Assembly (NCBI GenBank): GCA_030649955.1
Contig: JAUSFD010000010.1
Location: 1-64,000, forward strand
Length of the DNA stretch: 64,000 nt
Reading direction: 5' to 3'
From: Candidatus Peregrinibacteria bacterium
GTDB taxonomy: Bacteria; Patescibacteriota; Gracilibacteria; Peribacterales; Peribacteraceae
The notes beneath the pieces are model-generated. The model was not told the origin of the DNA and searched no databases. It saw only the letters and a list, made by a program, of their open reading frames with translations. The translations under genes were made by a program, and so were the position numbers. This document shows, in pieces, positions 35,661 to 44,956 of this stretch (positions are counted from its first letter, which is position 1; the number at the start of each line of letters is the position of its first letter).

Positions 35661-38600
35661 ATGGCGCAAAACCAGAGAACAGCCAGACAAGGGAAATACA
35701 CACTCACAGAGAGGGCATGGCGCATGCTCTCCCGCTGCTCCGTCAGCGCAGTATCCGCTACGTGCGCCATGATCGTCGTCGGCGCACATGCCTCGGGCAT
35801 CGCCGACATTATGCAAGCGGTGGTGATCTCGGGCTTCTCGCTCACGGAAGCGTCGCAGCTGATCGACGCGTCCGATGGCAACGAGACCGATGTCACGCAG
35901 ACTGCAGATGGTTCCGAGGGGGATTACGACCAGGATGCCTGGTTGGAGTCTGCCTCCTTAACCGTCGCGGAAGTTGGCCAGGCTGCTGACGCCGTGAACC
36001 TTGCTGTCGCCTCCCAGGAGGCCGGCGAGGAATCCGACGGTGAACAGACTGCTTGGGTCGAGGTTGGAGCCTTGACCGACGCCCTCCAGACGGTCTTGGC
36101 CGATTCCGGCAACAAGACGACCGTCGATCAGGATGCGACGGGCAGTGGCGATGAGTCCGAACAAGTGGCGAGCGTCCTCTCCGCGTCTCTGACGGGAGTG
36201 GGTGCTGCCCAGGAGGCACTCTCGCTCAACCTTATAGACATTGAGCAAATCGCCGATGACGGAGAGGTAGAGCAGGAGGCGTCCATCGCTGGTGATGCCG
36301 CAACAATCGGCGTCCAGACGGTGTTGGGGACCTCCGGTAACGACACCACAGTCACCCAGAACGCGGGTGATGGCGGTGGCGGGTACGGCGGGTACTCCTA
36401 CGGTGGTGGCAGCACGAACCAGACCGCGTGGGCGGACTCCGCTGCAGCCACGGGTGTTGGTGCACTGCAGAGCGTCATCGCAGTCAATATCTTGACTCTG
36501 ACGCAGAACTGCACGGGCAACTGCTACCAGTACATGGATGGATCCCTCATCGCGAATACGACGGGGGTGCAGACGGTGGTCGGTGATGCGTCGAACACGA
36601 CGGGCATCACGCAGACCGCGGCAGGGGACGGTGGCGACTACGATCAGGAAGCCTCCGCACTCTCCTCCGCTCTCGCCGGCGTCCTCGCCGGTCAGCAGGT
36701 GGGTTCCCTCAATGAGGTCTCCGTGACCCAGAACGCCACGACGGGTGATTGTGACTACGGCCATGGGTACGATGGATGCGGTGAGACGGAGCAGCATGCA
36801 TCCGTTGCCAACGAGGCGAATGCCCTCGGTGTGCAGACGGTCGTAGGGGTGGCGGACAACACCACTTCTATTACGCAGGACGCACAGGGCTACGAAGAGG
36901 GCTCCGAGTACGACCAGAAGGCGTACGCGGTGTCCGAGGCGGGAGCCGGTGTCCTCGCCGGTCAGACTGTCGAAGGAGTCAACGTGACGGGTATCTCCCA
37001 GACTGCCGATGGCGCTGGGGATCAGACCGCGTGGGTGGACACGTCCGCCGCGGCGATTGGAGTGCAGTCGGTGACCGGTATTGCAGCGAATGGCACAACG
37101 ATCGACCAGACGGCTGGTGGCTACGATGGCGCAGAGTACGAGCAGTCTGCCTCTGCCGATTCCACTGCCGGCACCCTCGTGGGTGCGCTGCAGACAGGTC
37201 TCGCATTCAACGAGACTTCCGTCGTGCAGGATGCCTCTGGCTACGGCGATGGCAATGAATACGATCAAGAGGCTTCGGTGAATGCCGATGCCGGTACAGC
37301 TCTCACGTCCGTCGCAGTGGGCCTTGCGCTCAATGAGACGGGCATCTCGCAGAATGCCGAAGGAGCAGCGGATCAGGAGGCTTCTGCACTGAGCAACGCG
37401 GGAACCCTCGCTGCTCAGGATGTCGAGGGCATCTCCGGAAACCTTACGGAGATCTCCCAGACGGCATCTGGCGATAGCAGCGACTATGACCAGACGGCAT
37501 GGGCACAGTCCTCCGCACTCACGGGTGTGGGAGCGGTGCAGGTCGCTTCCTCCGGTAACCTCACCGAGATCGAGCAGAGCGCGGGCGAGGGTGGCGGTAC
37601 GGAGCAGACCGCATGGGTGGATTCCTCCGCCGATACGGTTGCGGAGCAGACAGTCGTGGGTGCTGCCCTCAACGGGACGGCGATCTCCCAGACTGCAGAT
37701 GGCTACGGGGATGGTGCGGAGTATGACCAGGAAGCGTCCACGGATTCCGTCGCCGCGACGGAAGTGGGAGCTCTCCAGATCGCGACTTCCTTCAATGGTA
37801 CGTCCGTTGCACAGAATGCCGAGGGCAGCGATGGCGGGTACGGCCACGGCTACGGTGATGACGGCGTCGACCAGGAGGCCTCTGTCCTCTCGCATGCGGG
37901 GACGGAAGCGAGCCAGACGGTTGTCGGTCAGTCGCTCAACGGTACTGCGATCGAGCAGACCGCTGGTGGCGATGGCGATGACTACGACCAGACGGCATGG
38001 GCCCAGTCCTCTGCCCTCACGGGTGTTGGCGCTGTCCAGCTGGCCGCATCCGGGAACACGACCCTCGTTGAGCAGGATGCAGGTGAGGGTGGTGGCGAGG
38101 TCGATCAGGTTGCCTGGGTAGAGTCCGATGCCGCTACGGCAGCTGATCAGCTCGTCGTCGGTGTCGCAACGAACGGCACGGCAATCGAGCAAACCGCCGA
38201 GGGCTACGGCGACGGCGGATCCTACGACCAGGATGCCTCCAGCGATTCCGTCGCAGCGACGGAGGTGCTGGGCGTGCAGGTCGCAACTTCAGAGAACCTC
38301 ACCGGTGTCTCGCAGACGGCGGGCGGCGAGGGTGAGTACGATCAGGAAGCTTCCGTGCAGAATTCGGCGGATACCGCAGCGTCCCAGGTGGTCGCTGGTG
38401 TCGCAACGAACGGCACAGCCATCCAGCAGACCGCAGAGGGTGATGGCTCCGAGTACGATCAGACAGCGTACGCTGTCTCCTCCGCTCTCACGGGCGTTGG
38501 CGCATCGCAGGTCGCTGCGTCCGGCAACCTTACCGAGGTGACGCAGGATGCGAGCGGCGAAGGTGCGGAGCACAGTCAGACCGCGTGGGTCGAGAATGGT

Positions 38601-41600
38601 GCTCAGACGGATGCTGCCCAGGTTGTTGAGGGTGCTTCCCTGAATGGCACGTCCATCGAGCAGACCGCAGGAGGATACGGTGAGGGCGCGGAGTACGATC
38701 AGGAGGCCTCCTCGGATGTCGAGGCGGGCACGCTCGTTGGCGCTTCGCAGGTTGCCGTGAGCGGCAACGTGACGGGTGTCAGCCAGCTCTCCGGCGATGG
38801 CTCCGGCGATGACTACGGCTACGGTGGCGATGAGTTCGATCAGGAGGCGTCCGTTGCCAACACAGCGAACACAGAGGCTGCTCAGATCGTCTCGGGTGAG
38901 TCCGTGAACCTCACGGGTATCTCCCAGACGGCGGGTGGCGAAGGTGGCGAGTACGACCAGCAAGCGTGGGCCACGTCCTCCGCCCTCACGGGTGTAGAGG
39001 CGAGCCAGGCCGCGGCTTCCGGTAACCTCACAGTCGTGTCGCAGGTGGCAGGGGAGGGCAGCGGGGAGTACGACCAGACGGCGTGGGTCGAGAACGATGC
39101 GGGTACGCACGCCGACCAGGTGGTGCTCGGCCTCTCGGGGAACGGTACTGCCATCGAGCAGACTGCCGAGGGCTACGGTGATGGTGGAGAGTACGACCAG
39201 CAGGCTTCCTCCGATGCGGAGGCAGGCACGCTCGTCGAAGCTTCGCAGGTTGCCCTCAGTGGGAACCTGACGGGAGTCGAGCAGAACGCCGATGGCGAGG
39301 GCGAATACGATCAGGATGCATCCGTCCTCAGCACGGCAAACACGGAGGCCGCCCAGATAGTTGCCGGTGCGTCTCTCAATGAGACGGCGATCAGCCAGAG
39401 TGCAACGGGCGATGGCTCCGAGTACGACCAGCAGGCATACGCTGTCTCCGGTGCGGCGACGGGCGTCGGTGCTGCGCAACTTGCAGTTTCTGAGAACCTT
39501 ACCGGCGTCGAGCAGAATGCGTCCGGTGATGAGGCTGACCAGGATGCGTGGGTCGAGAACGCGGCGAGCACGGATGCCGCTCAGCTCGTCGAGGGTTCCT
39601 CGGTGAATGGCACAGAGATCACACAGGAGGCGAACGGCTACGGCGATGGTGCCGAGTACGATCAGCAGGCATCTGCAGAGTCCAACGCAGCGACGCAGGT
39701 CCTCGCTCTCCAGGAGGCATCCGCTTCCAATGAGACGGGTATCCTCCAGAACGCTGGCGAAGGCTACGGCTCGATGTCCGATTCCTACGGCTACGACGGT
39801 GCGGATATCGATCAGGCCGCAACGGTAGCGAACTCCGCCGACACGCAGGCCGCCCAGGTGGTCTCCGGTGAGTCCTTGAACACGACGCTCATCGGTCAGT
39901 CCGCTGGTGCAGGTGATGCCTCGGGCAGCGAGTACGATCAGACAGCGTGGGCACAGTCCTCTGCCCTCACGGGGGTAGGTGCTGCCCAGGTTGCTTCGTC
40001 CGAGAACCTCACGCAGGTCGAACAGAACGCGGGCAGCGAGGATGGCAGCGGTGAGTTCGATCAATCTGCCTGGGTCGAGAATGGTGCGAGCACAGCTGCG
40101 GACCAGGAGGTCGTCGGCGTCTCCGCCAACCTCACGGGCATCGAGCAGACCGCAGAGGGCCATGGGTACGATGACAGCGCGGAGTACGACCAGCAGGCTT
40201 CCGCTGATTCCGAGGCTGCAACGGAGGTGGGCGCTCTCCAGGAGGCTCTGTCCGTCAACGCGACGGGTGTCTCCCAGAACGCCGATGGTGAGGGTGAATT
40301 CGATCAGAGTGCTTCCGTCCTGAACGGTGCAGACACAGCCGCGAGCCAGGGTGTCGCTGGAGTGTCCGCCAACGTTACGGGTATCTCGCAGGATGCCTCC
40401 GGTGAAGGCAGCGAGTACGACCAGACCGCGTACGGTACCTCTTCCGCCCTGACGGGCGTCGGTGCAGCGCAGGTCGCCGCATCGGGCAACCTCACGGAGG
40501 TCGTCCAGGATGCGGAGGGTGGTGCCGAGTTCGATCAGACCGCCTGGGTCGAGAATGGTGCGAGCACGGCTGCGGACCAGGAGGTCATCGGCGTCTCCGC
40601 CAACGTCACGGGTATTGAGCAGACGGCCGAAGGCTACGGCGATGGTTCCTCGTACGATCAGGAAGCTTCCTCGGATTCCGAGGCAGTGACCGAGGTCGGC
40701 GCGCTCCAGGTTGCCGGTGCTGGCAATGCCACCCTCGTCCTCCAGAACGCAGAGGGCGGTGGTGACGATTACGGCCATGGCTACGGCGATGGTGAATACG
40801 ATCAGGAAGCTGCAGTGCTCTCCACTGCGGACACGGATGCAAGTCAGACGGTTGTGGGTGCCTCTGCCAACGTCACGGGTATCTCCCAGACGGCGGGTGG
40901 CGAAGAGGGCTCTGAGTACGACCAGACGGCTTGGGCACAGTCCTCTGCCCTCACGGGTGTGGGTGCAGCGCAGGTCGCTGCGTCCGGTAACCTCACGGGG
41001 GTCGAGCAGAATGCTGGTGGAGAGGATGGCAGCGGTGATTACGATCAGACCGCTTGGGTCGAGTCCGATGCCGGAACGACCGCCGATCAGGCTGTCCTCG
41101 GTTCCTCCACGAACCTCACGGGTATCGAGCAGACAGCAGAGGGCTACGGCGAGGGTGCTTCCTACGACCAGGATGCTGCAGCGGAGTCCGTTGCACTCAC
41201 AGAGGTAGGAGCAGTCCAGGGTGCCGCGTCCCTCAACGTGACGGGCGTCTCCCAGAACGCTGATGGTTCCGGTGATTACGACCAGGACGCTTCCGTCCTC
41301 AACGCTGCGGACACGACTGCCGGTCAGGAGGTCATTGGTGCGTCCGTGAACCTCACGGGTATCAGCCAGACTGCCGGTGGGTCCGATGCGGACTACGAGC
41401 AGACGGCATACAGCGATAGCAATGCAGGAACAGAGGTCGGTGCCCTCCAGGGTGCTGGATCCGCAAACCTCGTCGGCGTCGAGCAGACGGCCGAGGGATA
41501 CGGTGATGGCGAAGCCGATCAGAATGCGTGGGTCGATGTCGATGCCGGGACGGCTGCAGAGCAGGGTGTCATCGGCGTCTCCGGAAACCTCACGGGCATC

Positions 41601-43463
41601 GAGCAGACTGCCGATGGCTCAGAGGGTGACTACGATCAGGATGCTGCCGCTGTCTCGAACTCGGCCACATCCGTTGGTGCTGCACAACTCGCAGGTTCCG
41701 CGAACCTCGTGGGTATTGAGCAGACCGCAACGCTCGATGATGACGGCGATGTCGACCAGGCTGCCTCCGTCGAGGCCGTTGCAGACACGTCCGCTGCTCA
41801 GGGTGTGCTCGGCACATCGGGCAACGGTACGGAGATCACGCAGACGGCTGGTGGCGATGATGATTACGGCGACGACAGCTACGGCTACGACGATCGCGAG
41901 TACGACCAGAGCGCGATGGCCGAGTCCAATGCAGCCACAGAGGTTGGTGCGCTCCAGGGTGCAGCTTCCATCAACGCGGTAGGGGTGACGCAGGAGAGCG
42001 ATGTCGGTGAGTCCGGCACGAACGCGCAGGATGCATGGGTCACGCCGACTGCCACCACAGATGTGGAGCAGACGGTCGTCGGCAACGCGGATAACTCCAC
42101 GGGTATCACCCAGGAGGCCGCAGGGTCCGATGGTGACTACGACCAGGATGCTTCCGCTCTCTCGAACGCTGGGACATCCGTAGGAGCGGAGCAGGAGGCC
42201 CTCTCGGGCAATGAGGTGACGATCTACCAGCACGCCCAGGGTGAGCGTGGCGCGTCCGCCCAGTCTGCAGAAGTGGCGCCCACGGCGACCACGGATGCGG
42301 ATCAGACAGTCATCGGCGATGCCGATAACGACACGACCATCTCCCAGTCCGCAGAGGGATACGGAGACGGAGCTGAGTACGATCAGAAGGCCTGGAGCGA
42401 GTCCGATGCCTCCACGGATGTGGATGCAGATCAGGACGCCAGTGCACTGAACACGATTGAAATCGAGCAGACGAGCTCGGTGAACCGCGGCGCAGTGGCC
42501 CAGTACGTCGACACGGCTCCCGTCGCAGAGACGGATGCCGACCAGACGGTGGAGGGCACGTCGCACAACGACACGACGATCACGCAGGATGCCGAAGGCT
42601 ACGGAGAGGGTGGCGAGTACGACCAGGTGGCCTCGTCCTCTTCCGACTCCGACACTGCGGTCGATGCCGATCAGGATGCCAGCGCCATGAACTACGTGAA
42701 GACGCACCAGGACTGCGATGTGGAGCGCGGCGCCTGTGCCCAGTACATCGAGGCCTACCCGACGGCGACGACGGGTGCAAACCAGACGGTCTCCGGCGAT
42801 TCGGGCAACACGACGGATATCGATCAGACCGCGGGTGGCGAGGGCAGCGAGTACGACCAGGCTGCTGATGCCAACTCCGCTTCCAACACGGATGTCGGTG
42901 CATCCCAGGATGCGAGCGCAGTGAACGATGTGGAGGTCTTCCAGACCTGCACGGCGAAGCACGGCGCCTGCGCCCAGTACACAGAAGCCTCTCCCACGGC
43001 GGCAACGGATGCCAACCAGAATGTGGAAGGCACCTCCGGTAATGACACCACGATCAGCCAGGATGCTGAAGGCTACGGCAACGATGGCGAGACGGATCAG
43101 AGTGCTATGACGGACTCGAGCTCCGAAACGAACGTCGATGCGAACCAGGACGCGAGCTCCTCCAACACCGTCGTCATCGTCCAGGACGGCGCTGCCGAGG
43201 ACGGTACGAACTCCCAGTACGCGGAGTCCTCCCCGACTGCGACGACGAACGCCAACCAGAACGTGACGGCCACCTCGGGCAACACCACAAACGTCGATCA
43301 GACGGCAGGTGGTGACGAAGGTGCGTATGACCAGGATGTCTCCAGTGGTTCCACTGGTGGCACGACTGTGAGTGCTAATCAGAGCGCCGGTTCCTCCAAC
43401 GGAGTGAACATCGGACAGCTCGGTGGCTCCACGGGTTCCTACGGTTCGTACTTCAACCACTAA
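35661..43463 (+). CDS. Giant acidic repeat protein with N-x-T-x-[IV]-x-Q repeats, curlin-like
   Basis: 2600 aa from ATG 35661, after the leader CTTCCCTTCCCACCATCTT; a GTG start at 35607 is possible. Signal peptide about 1-45 (CSVSAVSATCAMIVVGAHASG). The rest is roughly 55-60 units of 40-46 residues, each with Q-x(7)-N-x-T-x-[IV]-x-Q-x-A followed by an acidic Gly/Tyr turn and DQ-x-A. N-x5-Q matches the spacing in the curlin repeat. Units come in a four-type order (SALTGVGA; TAWVEN; ASSDSEA; ASVLSxADT). Almost no Lys or Arg in the repeats. No SLH or enzyme domain. A beta-solenoid or amyloid-like surface fibre is inferred; no Csg secretion genes are nearby. Confidence 0.8.
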   Translation: MAQNQRTARQGKYTLTERAWRMLSRCSVSAVSATCAMIVVGAHASGIADIMQAVVISGFSLTEASQLIDASDGNETDVTQTADGSEGDYDQDAWLESASLTVAEVGQAADAVNLAVASQEAGEESDGEQTAWVEVGALTDALQTVLADSGNKTTVDQDATGSGDESEQVASVLSASLTGVGAAQEALSLNLIDIEQIADDGEVEQEASIAGDAATIGVQTVLGTSGNDTTVTQNAGDGGGGYGGYSYGGGSTNQTAWADSAAATGVGALQSVIAVNILTLTQNCTGNCYQYMDGSLIANTTGVQTVVGDASNTTGITQTAAGDGGDYDQEASALSSALAGVLAGQQVGSLNEVSVTQNATTGDCDYGHGYDGCGETEQHASVANEANALGVQTVVGVADNTTSITQDAQGYEEGSEYDQKAYAVSEAGAGVLAGQTVEGVNVTGISQTADGAGDQTAWVDTSAAAIGVQSVTGIAANGTTIDQTAGGYDGAEYEQSASADSTAGTLVGALQTGLAFNETSVVQDASGYGDGNEYDQEASVNADAGTALTSVAVGLALNETGISQNAEGAADQEASALSNAGTLAAQDVEGISGNLTEISQTASGDSSDYDQTAWAQSSALTGVGAVQVASSGNLTEIEQSAGEGGGTEQTAWVDSSADTVAEQTVVGAALNGTAISQTADGYGDGAEYDQEASTDSVAATEVGALQIATSFNGTSVAQNAEGSDGGYGHGYGDDGVDQEASVLSHAGTEASQTVVGQSLNGTAIEQTAGGDGDDYDQTAWAQSSALTGVGAVQLAASGNTTLVEQDAGEGGGEVDQVAWVESDAATAADQLVVGVATNGTAIEQTAEGYGDGGSYDQDASSDSVAATEVLGVQVATSENLTGVSQTAGGEGEYDQEASVQNSADTAASQVVAGVATNGTAIQQTAEGDGSEYDQTAYAVSSALTGVGASQVAASGNLTEVTQDASGEGAEHSQTAWVENGAQTDAAQVVEGASLNGTSIEQTAGGYGEGAEYDQEASSDVEAGTLVGASQVAVSGNVTGVSQLSGDGSGDDYGYGGDEFDQEASVANTANTEAAQIVSGESVNLTGISQTAGGEGGEYDQQAWATSSALTGVEASQAAASGNLTVVSQVAGEGSGEYDQTAWVENDAGTHADQVVLGLSGNGTAIEQTAEGYGDGGEYDQQASSDAEAGTLVEASQVALSGNLTGVEQNADGEGEYDQDASVLSTANTEAAQIVAGASLNETAISQSATGDGSEYDQQAYAVSGAATGVGAAQLAVSENLTGVEQNASGDEADQDAWVENAASTDAAQLVEGSSVNGTEITQEANGYGDGAEYDQQASAESNAATQVLALQEASASNETGILQNAGEGYGSMSDSYGYDGADIDQAATVANSADTQAAQVVSGESLNTTLIGQSAGAGDASGSEYDQTAWAQSSALTGVGAAQVASSENLTQVEQNAGSEDGSGEFDQSAWVENGASTAADQEVVGVSANLTGIEQTAEGHGYDDSAEYDQQASADSEAATEVGALQEALSVNATGVSQNADGEGEFDQSASVLNGADTAASQGVAGVSANVTGISQDASGEGSEYDQTAYGTSSALTGVGAAQVAASGNLTEVVQDAEGGAEFDQTAWVENGASTAADQEVIGVSANVTGIEQTAEGYGDGSSYDQEASSDSEAVTEVGALQVAGAGNATLVLQNAEGGGDDYGHGYGDGEYDQEAAVLSTADTDASQTVVGASANVTGISQTAGGEEGSEYDQTAWAQSSALTGVGAAQVAASGNLTGVEQNAGGEDGSGDYDQTAWVESDAGTTADQAVLGSSTNLTGIEQTAEGYGEGASYDQDAAAESVALTEVGAVQGAASLNVTGVSQNADGSGDYDQDASVLNAADTTAGQEVIGASVNLTGISQTAGGSDADYEQTAYSDSNAGTEVGALQGAGSANLVGVEQTAEGYGDGEADQNAWVDVDAGTAAEQGVIGVSGNLTGIEQTADGSEGDYDQDAAAVSNSATSVGAAQLAGSANLVGIEQTATLDDDGDVDQAASVEAVADTSAAQGVLGTSGNGTEITQTAGGDDDYGDDSYGYDDREYDQSAMAESNAATEVGALQGAASINAVGVTQESDVGESGTNAQDAWVTPTATTDVEQTVVGNADNSTGITQEAAGSDGDYDQDASALSNAGTSVGAEQEALSGNEVTIYQHAQGERGASAQSAEVAPTATTDADQTVIGDADNDTTISQSAEGYGDGAEYDQKAWSESDASTDVDADQDASALNTIEIEQTSSVNRGAVAQYVDTAPVAETDADQTVEGTSHNDTTITQDAEGYGEGGEYDQVASSSSDSDTAVDADQDASAMNYVKTHQDCDVERGACAQYIEAYPTATTGANQTVSGDSGNTTDIDQTAGGEGSEYDQAADANSASNTDVGASQDASAVNDVEVFQTCTAKHGACAQYTEASPTAATDANQNVEGTSGNDTTISQDAEGYGNDGETDQSAMTDSSSETNVDANQDASSSNTVVIVQDGAAEDGTNSQYAESSPTATTNANQNVTATSGNTTNVDQTAGGDEGAYDQDVSSGSTGGTTVSANQSAGSSNGVNIGQLGGSTGSYGSYFNH
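35890..43440 (+). repeat. Coding tandem repeats, about 500-bp super-unit
   Basis: DNA of the repeat region. Phrases such as TCCTCTGCCCTCACGGGTGT recur about every 500 nt with synonymous changes, giving a four-unit super-repeat through about 41.5 kb. After about 42.0 kb the pattern becomes a two-unit alternation (PTATTxANQ type). Confidence 0.8.
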
Positions 43464-43482
43464 AACGACCGTTCTCTGGAGG

Positions 43483-43515
43483 AAAGGAAGGGAGGCAACT
43501 CCCTTCCTTTTCTTA
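43483..43515 (+). terminator. Intrinsic terminator of the giant repeat protein
   Basis: AAAGGAAGGGAG, loop GCAA, CTCCCTTCCTTT, then TTCTTAT. A 12-bp stem with a T-rich tail 20 nt past the stop. Confidence 0.85.
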
Positions 43516-43534
43516 TATTCGTGAGAGAGAACCT

Positions 43535-43564
43535 TGCCTGCCAGCCGTAGCCCTATGGGGCGAA
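43535..43564. repeat. REP-like hairpin CCAGCC/GGCTGG
   Basis: CCAGCC and GGCTGG arms with an inner GCCC-TATG-GGGC stem. It lies in the 230-nt spacer after the giant gene. Such pseudo-palindromes recur in many bacterial genomes; other copies cannot be checked here. Confidence 0.45.
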
Positions 43565-43747
43565 GGCTGGACGGTTCCCGCTCATTCAAGGTGCCGCTCA
43601 GGTGCGGGGCCCACGAGACCCACCCCTTCGCGACGACTCCTTTCTCGTTGGGAGTATATCCTCCATCCTTGCAAGACTATCGTGGAGGATGGCCAATAAG
43701 CCGATAGTGAAATACATGCCTCGGGGCTAGCGCGAGCGTGCTTCAGC

Positions 43748-44287
43748 TTGACCGGCGTATCTGTTGGCACTACATATCGATTTGTGTCACACGATAGTAC
43801 CAACGATGGCGATCTCCCTGAGAAAAACAGGAAGCCGAAGGACTCCCAGGAATTCTTAGAAACATGGTTGAGCAGCTCTAAAGCCCGAATAAGCAGTGAA
43901 TTCAAAGCATCTGTGACTGCTCTATTTGCAAGGATGTTGCTCCTCCCCGATGATCCGCCACCAATCGATGCAATAGCTGCAGAGCTGCTTCGTGCGGATA
44001 TCCGAGGAGAGGCGACGGGCATCGAAATCCTCTTACTGAAGTATCCTTCCTGGCGGGAAGCGCGGGTTCGCCTTGCGAGAGAGCAACTTGGGCTCGAGGA
44101 ACCTCCTCCCATTGACGCTGAAGAGAAGCGTTGGCTCAGAGAAGCGATCTCAGCCAATCCTGATTGCCAGACACCAGAACACGAGCGTCTCTCATTACTG
44201 ATCGCAGCATTTCCTTCATGGGCTGAAGCCTATTCCAAGCTTGATGATGAAATGATACGGCTACGCTCATATGGGCGGGGAAATTAG
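43748..44287 (+). CDS. Hypothetical protein with two similar helical repeats
   Basis: 179 aa if translated from TTG 43748; GTG 43784 is an alternative. No ATG start fits. It holds two related segments: PPPIDAIAAELLRADIRG followed by EILLLKYPSWREARVRL, and PPPIDAEEKRWLREAI followed by LSLLIAAFPSWAEAYSKL. The YPSWREA/FPSWAEA pattern resembles TPR-type helical repeats. No signal peptide is visible. The opposite strand is also open here, but the plus frame looks protein-like. Function unknown. Confidence 0.5.
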   Translation: MTGVSVGTTYRFVSHDSTNDGDLPEKNRKPKDSQEFLETWLSSSKARISSEFKASVTALFARMLLLPDDPPPIDAIAAELLRADIRGEATGIEILLLKYPSWREARVRLAREQLGLEEPPPIDAEEKRWLREAISANPDCQTPEHERLSLLIAAFPSWAEAYSKLDDEMIRLRSYGRGN

Positions 44288-44341
44288 GTCCTGCGATGAT
44301 TGTCGCGAAGGAAGGCTTCGCCTGCCTGACGAATATGAAAA

Positions 44342-44363
44342 CAGCACCCCTTCCCGGATGCTG
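44342..44363 (-). terminator. Terminator of the 102-aa membrane protein gene
   Basis: On the minus strand CAGCATCC, loop, GGGGTGCTG followed by TTTTC, about 30 nt beyond the stop at 44395. Confidence 0.55.
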
Positions 44364-44394
44364 CTTTCGTCGTATTCGATGGGGAACTCCTCCG

Positions 44395-44703
44395 TTACTG
44401 CGCTTCGACCTCGTTGGGATCCTCGATGAAGCCGTAGAAGCTCAGGCACTTGCGGTAGAAGGACTCATAGTCACTCCTCAGGTACATGCCCTTCTCGATG
44501 AGCTTGTCGTAGTCGGCGCGCTTCTTCTTATCGTTCGTGATCTCCGCCTTGCTCTTGAGGAGCGTCCTCGCGTCCGTCGCGGCATCTGTCGCGCAGCTCC
44601 TGATGATGCGCACAGGGCGGATCTCGTACCAGTAGAAGAGGAATGCTGCGAGAATGAGCACAGTGACCCACTTGAAGCGCTTGAGGACGGCGATGAGCTT
44701 CAT
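44395..44703 (-). CDS. Small single-pass membrane protein
   Basis: 102 aa. One transmembrane segment at about 11-28 (WVTVLILAAFLFYWYEI), with a basic N-terminus (MKLIAVLKRFK) that should stay inside, and a mainly charged C-terminal helix region (LLKSKAEITNDKKKRADYDKLIEKG) ending FYGFIEDPNEVEAQ. Two Cys. No family recognised. A good promoter and a terminator bracket it, so it is probably a single-gene unit, divergent from the subtilase. Confidence 0.65.
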   Translation of the reverse strand: MKLIAVLKRFKWVTVLILAAFLFYWYEIRPVRIIRSCATDAATDARTLLKSKAEITNDKKKRADYDKLIEKGMYLRSDYESFYRKCLSFYGFIEDPNEVEAQ

Positions 44704-44748
44704 AACGAAGAGGGGGGAGGGGGCAACGCGCCCCGACGGAAGTAAGGC

Positions 44749-44777
44749 AATTTAATTTAACATTTACTATGTGTCAA
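44749..44777 (-). promoter_or_regulatory. Promoter of the small membrane protein gene
   Basis: On the minus strand TTGACA (44777-44772), 17 nt, TAAATT (44754-44749). The consensus -35 is exact. Confidence 0.6.
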
Positions 44778-44844
44778 CAGTATTTCCGGATCTATTAAAG
44801 GATAATTAAACATACATTTTCAGAGGGAAAGAGAAGTTAACAAA

Positions 44845-44860
44845 TGGCTTGCATAAGCCA
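44845..44860. promoter_or_regulatory. Small palindrome upstream of the subtilase promoter
   Basis: TGGCTT-GCAT-AAGCCA, perfect 6-nt arms, 23 nt ahead of the -35 of the subtilase gene. Could be an operator; no regulator is known. Confidence 0.35.
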
Positions 44861-44882
44861 AGAATCCACTCCTGCGAAATGT

Positions 44883-44911
44883 TTGAATTTTTCAGTTTCA
44901 CACCCTATGGT
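44883..44911 (+). promoter_or_regulatory. Predicted promoter of the subtilase gene
   Basis: TTGAAT (44883-44888), 17 nt, TATGGT (44906-44911), 45 nt ahead of the ATG at 44957. Confidence 0.5.
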
Positions 44912-44956
44912 GAGGAGCCTCCATACGATAGCCTTGGGCGTCCTTCCCCTATTCCT

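Noticed and set aside
35958..43589. Very long open frames on the minus strand opposite the giant repeat gene (744, 829 and 656 codons)
   Set aside because: They result from the repeated codon pattern on the plus strand. Their translations are Arg/Leu/Val-rich shadows with no signal peptide or domain, while the plus frame has a clear repeat and signal peptide.
44296..44745. Plus-strand 149-codon frame
   Set aside because: Shadow of the minus-strand small membrane protein, which has a transmembrane segment, a promoter and a terminator.
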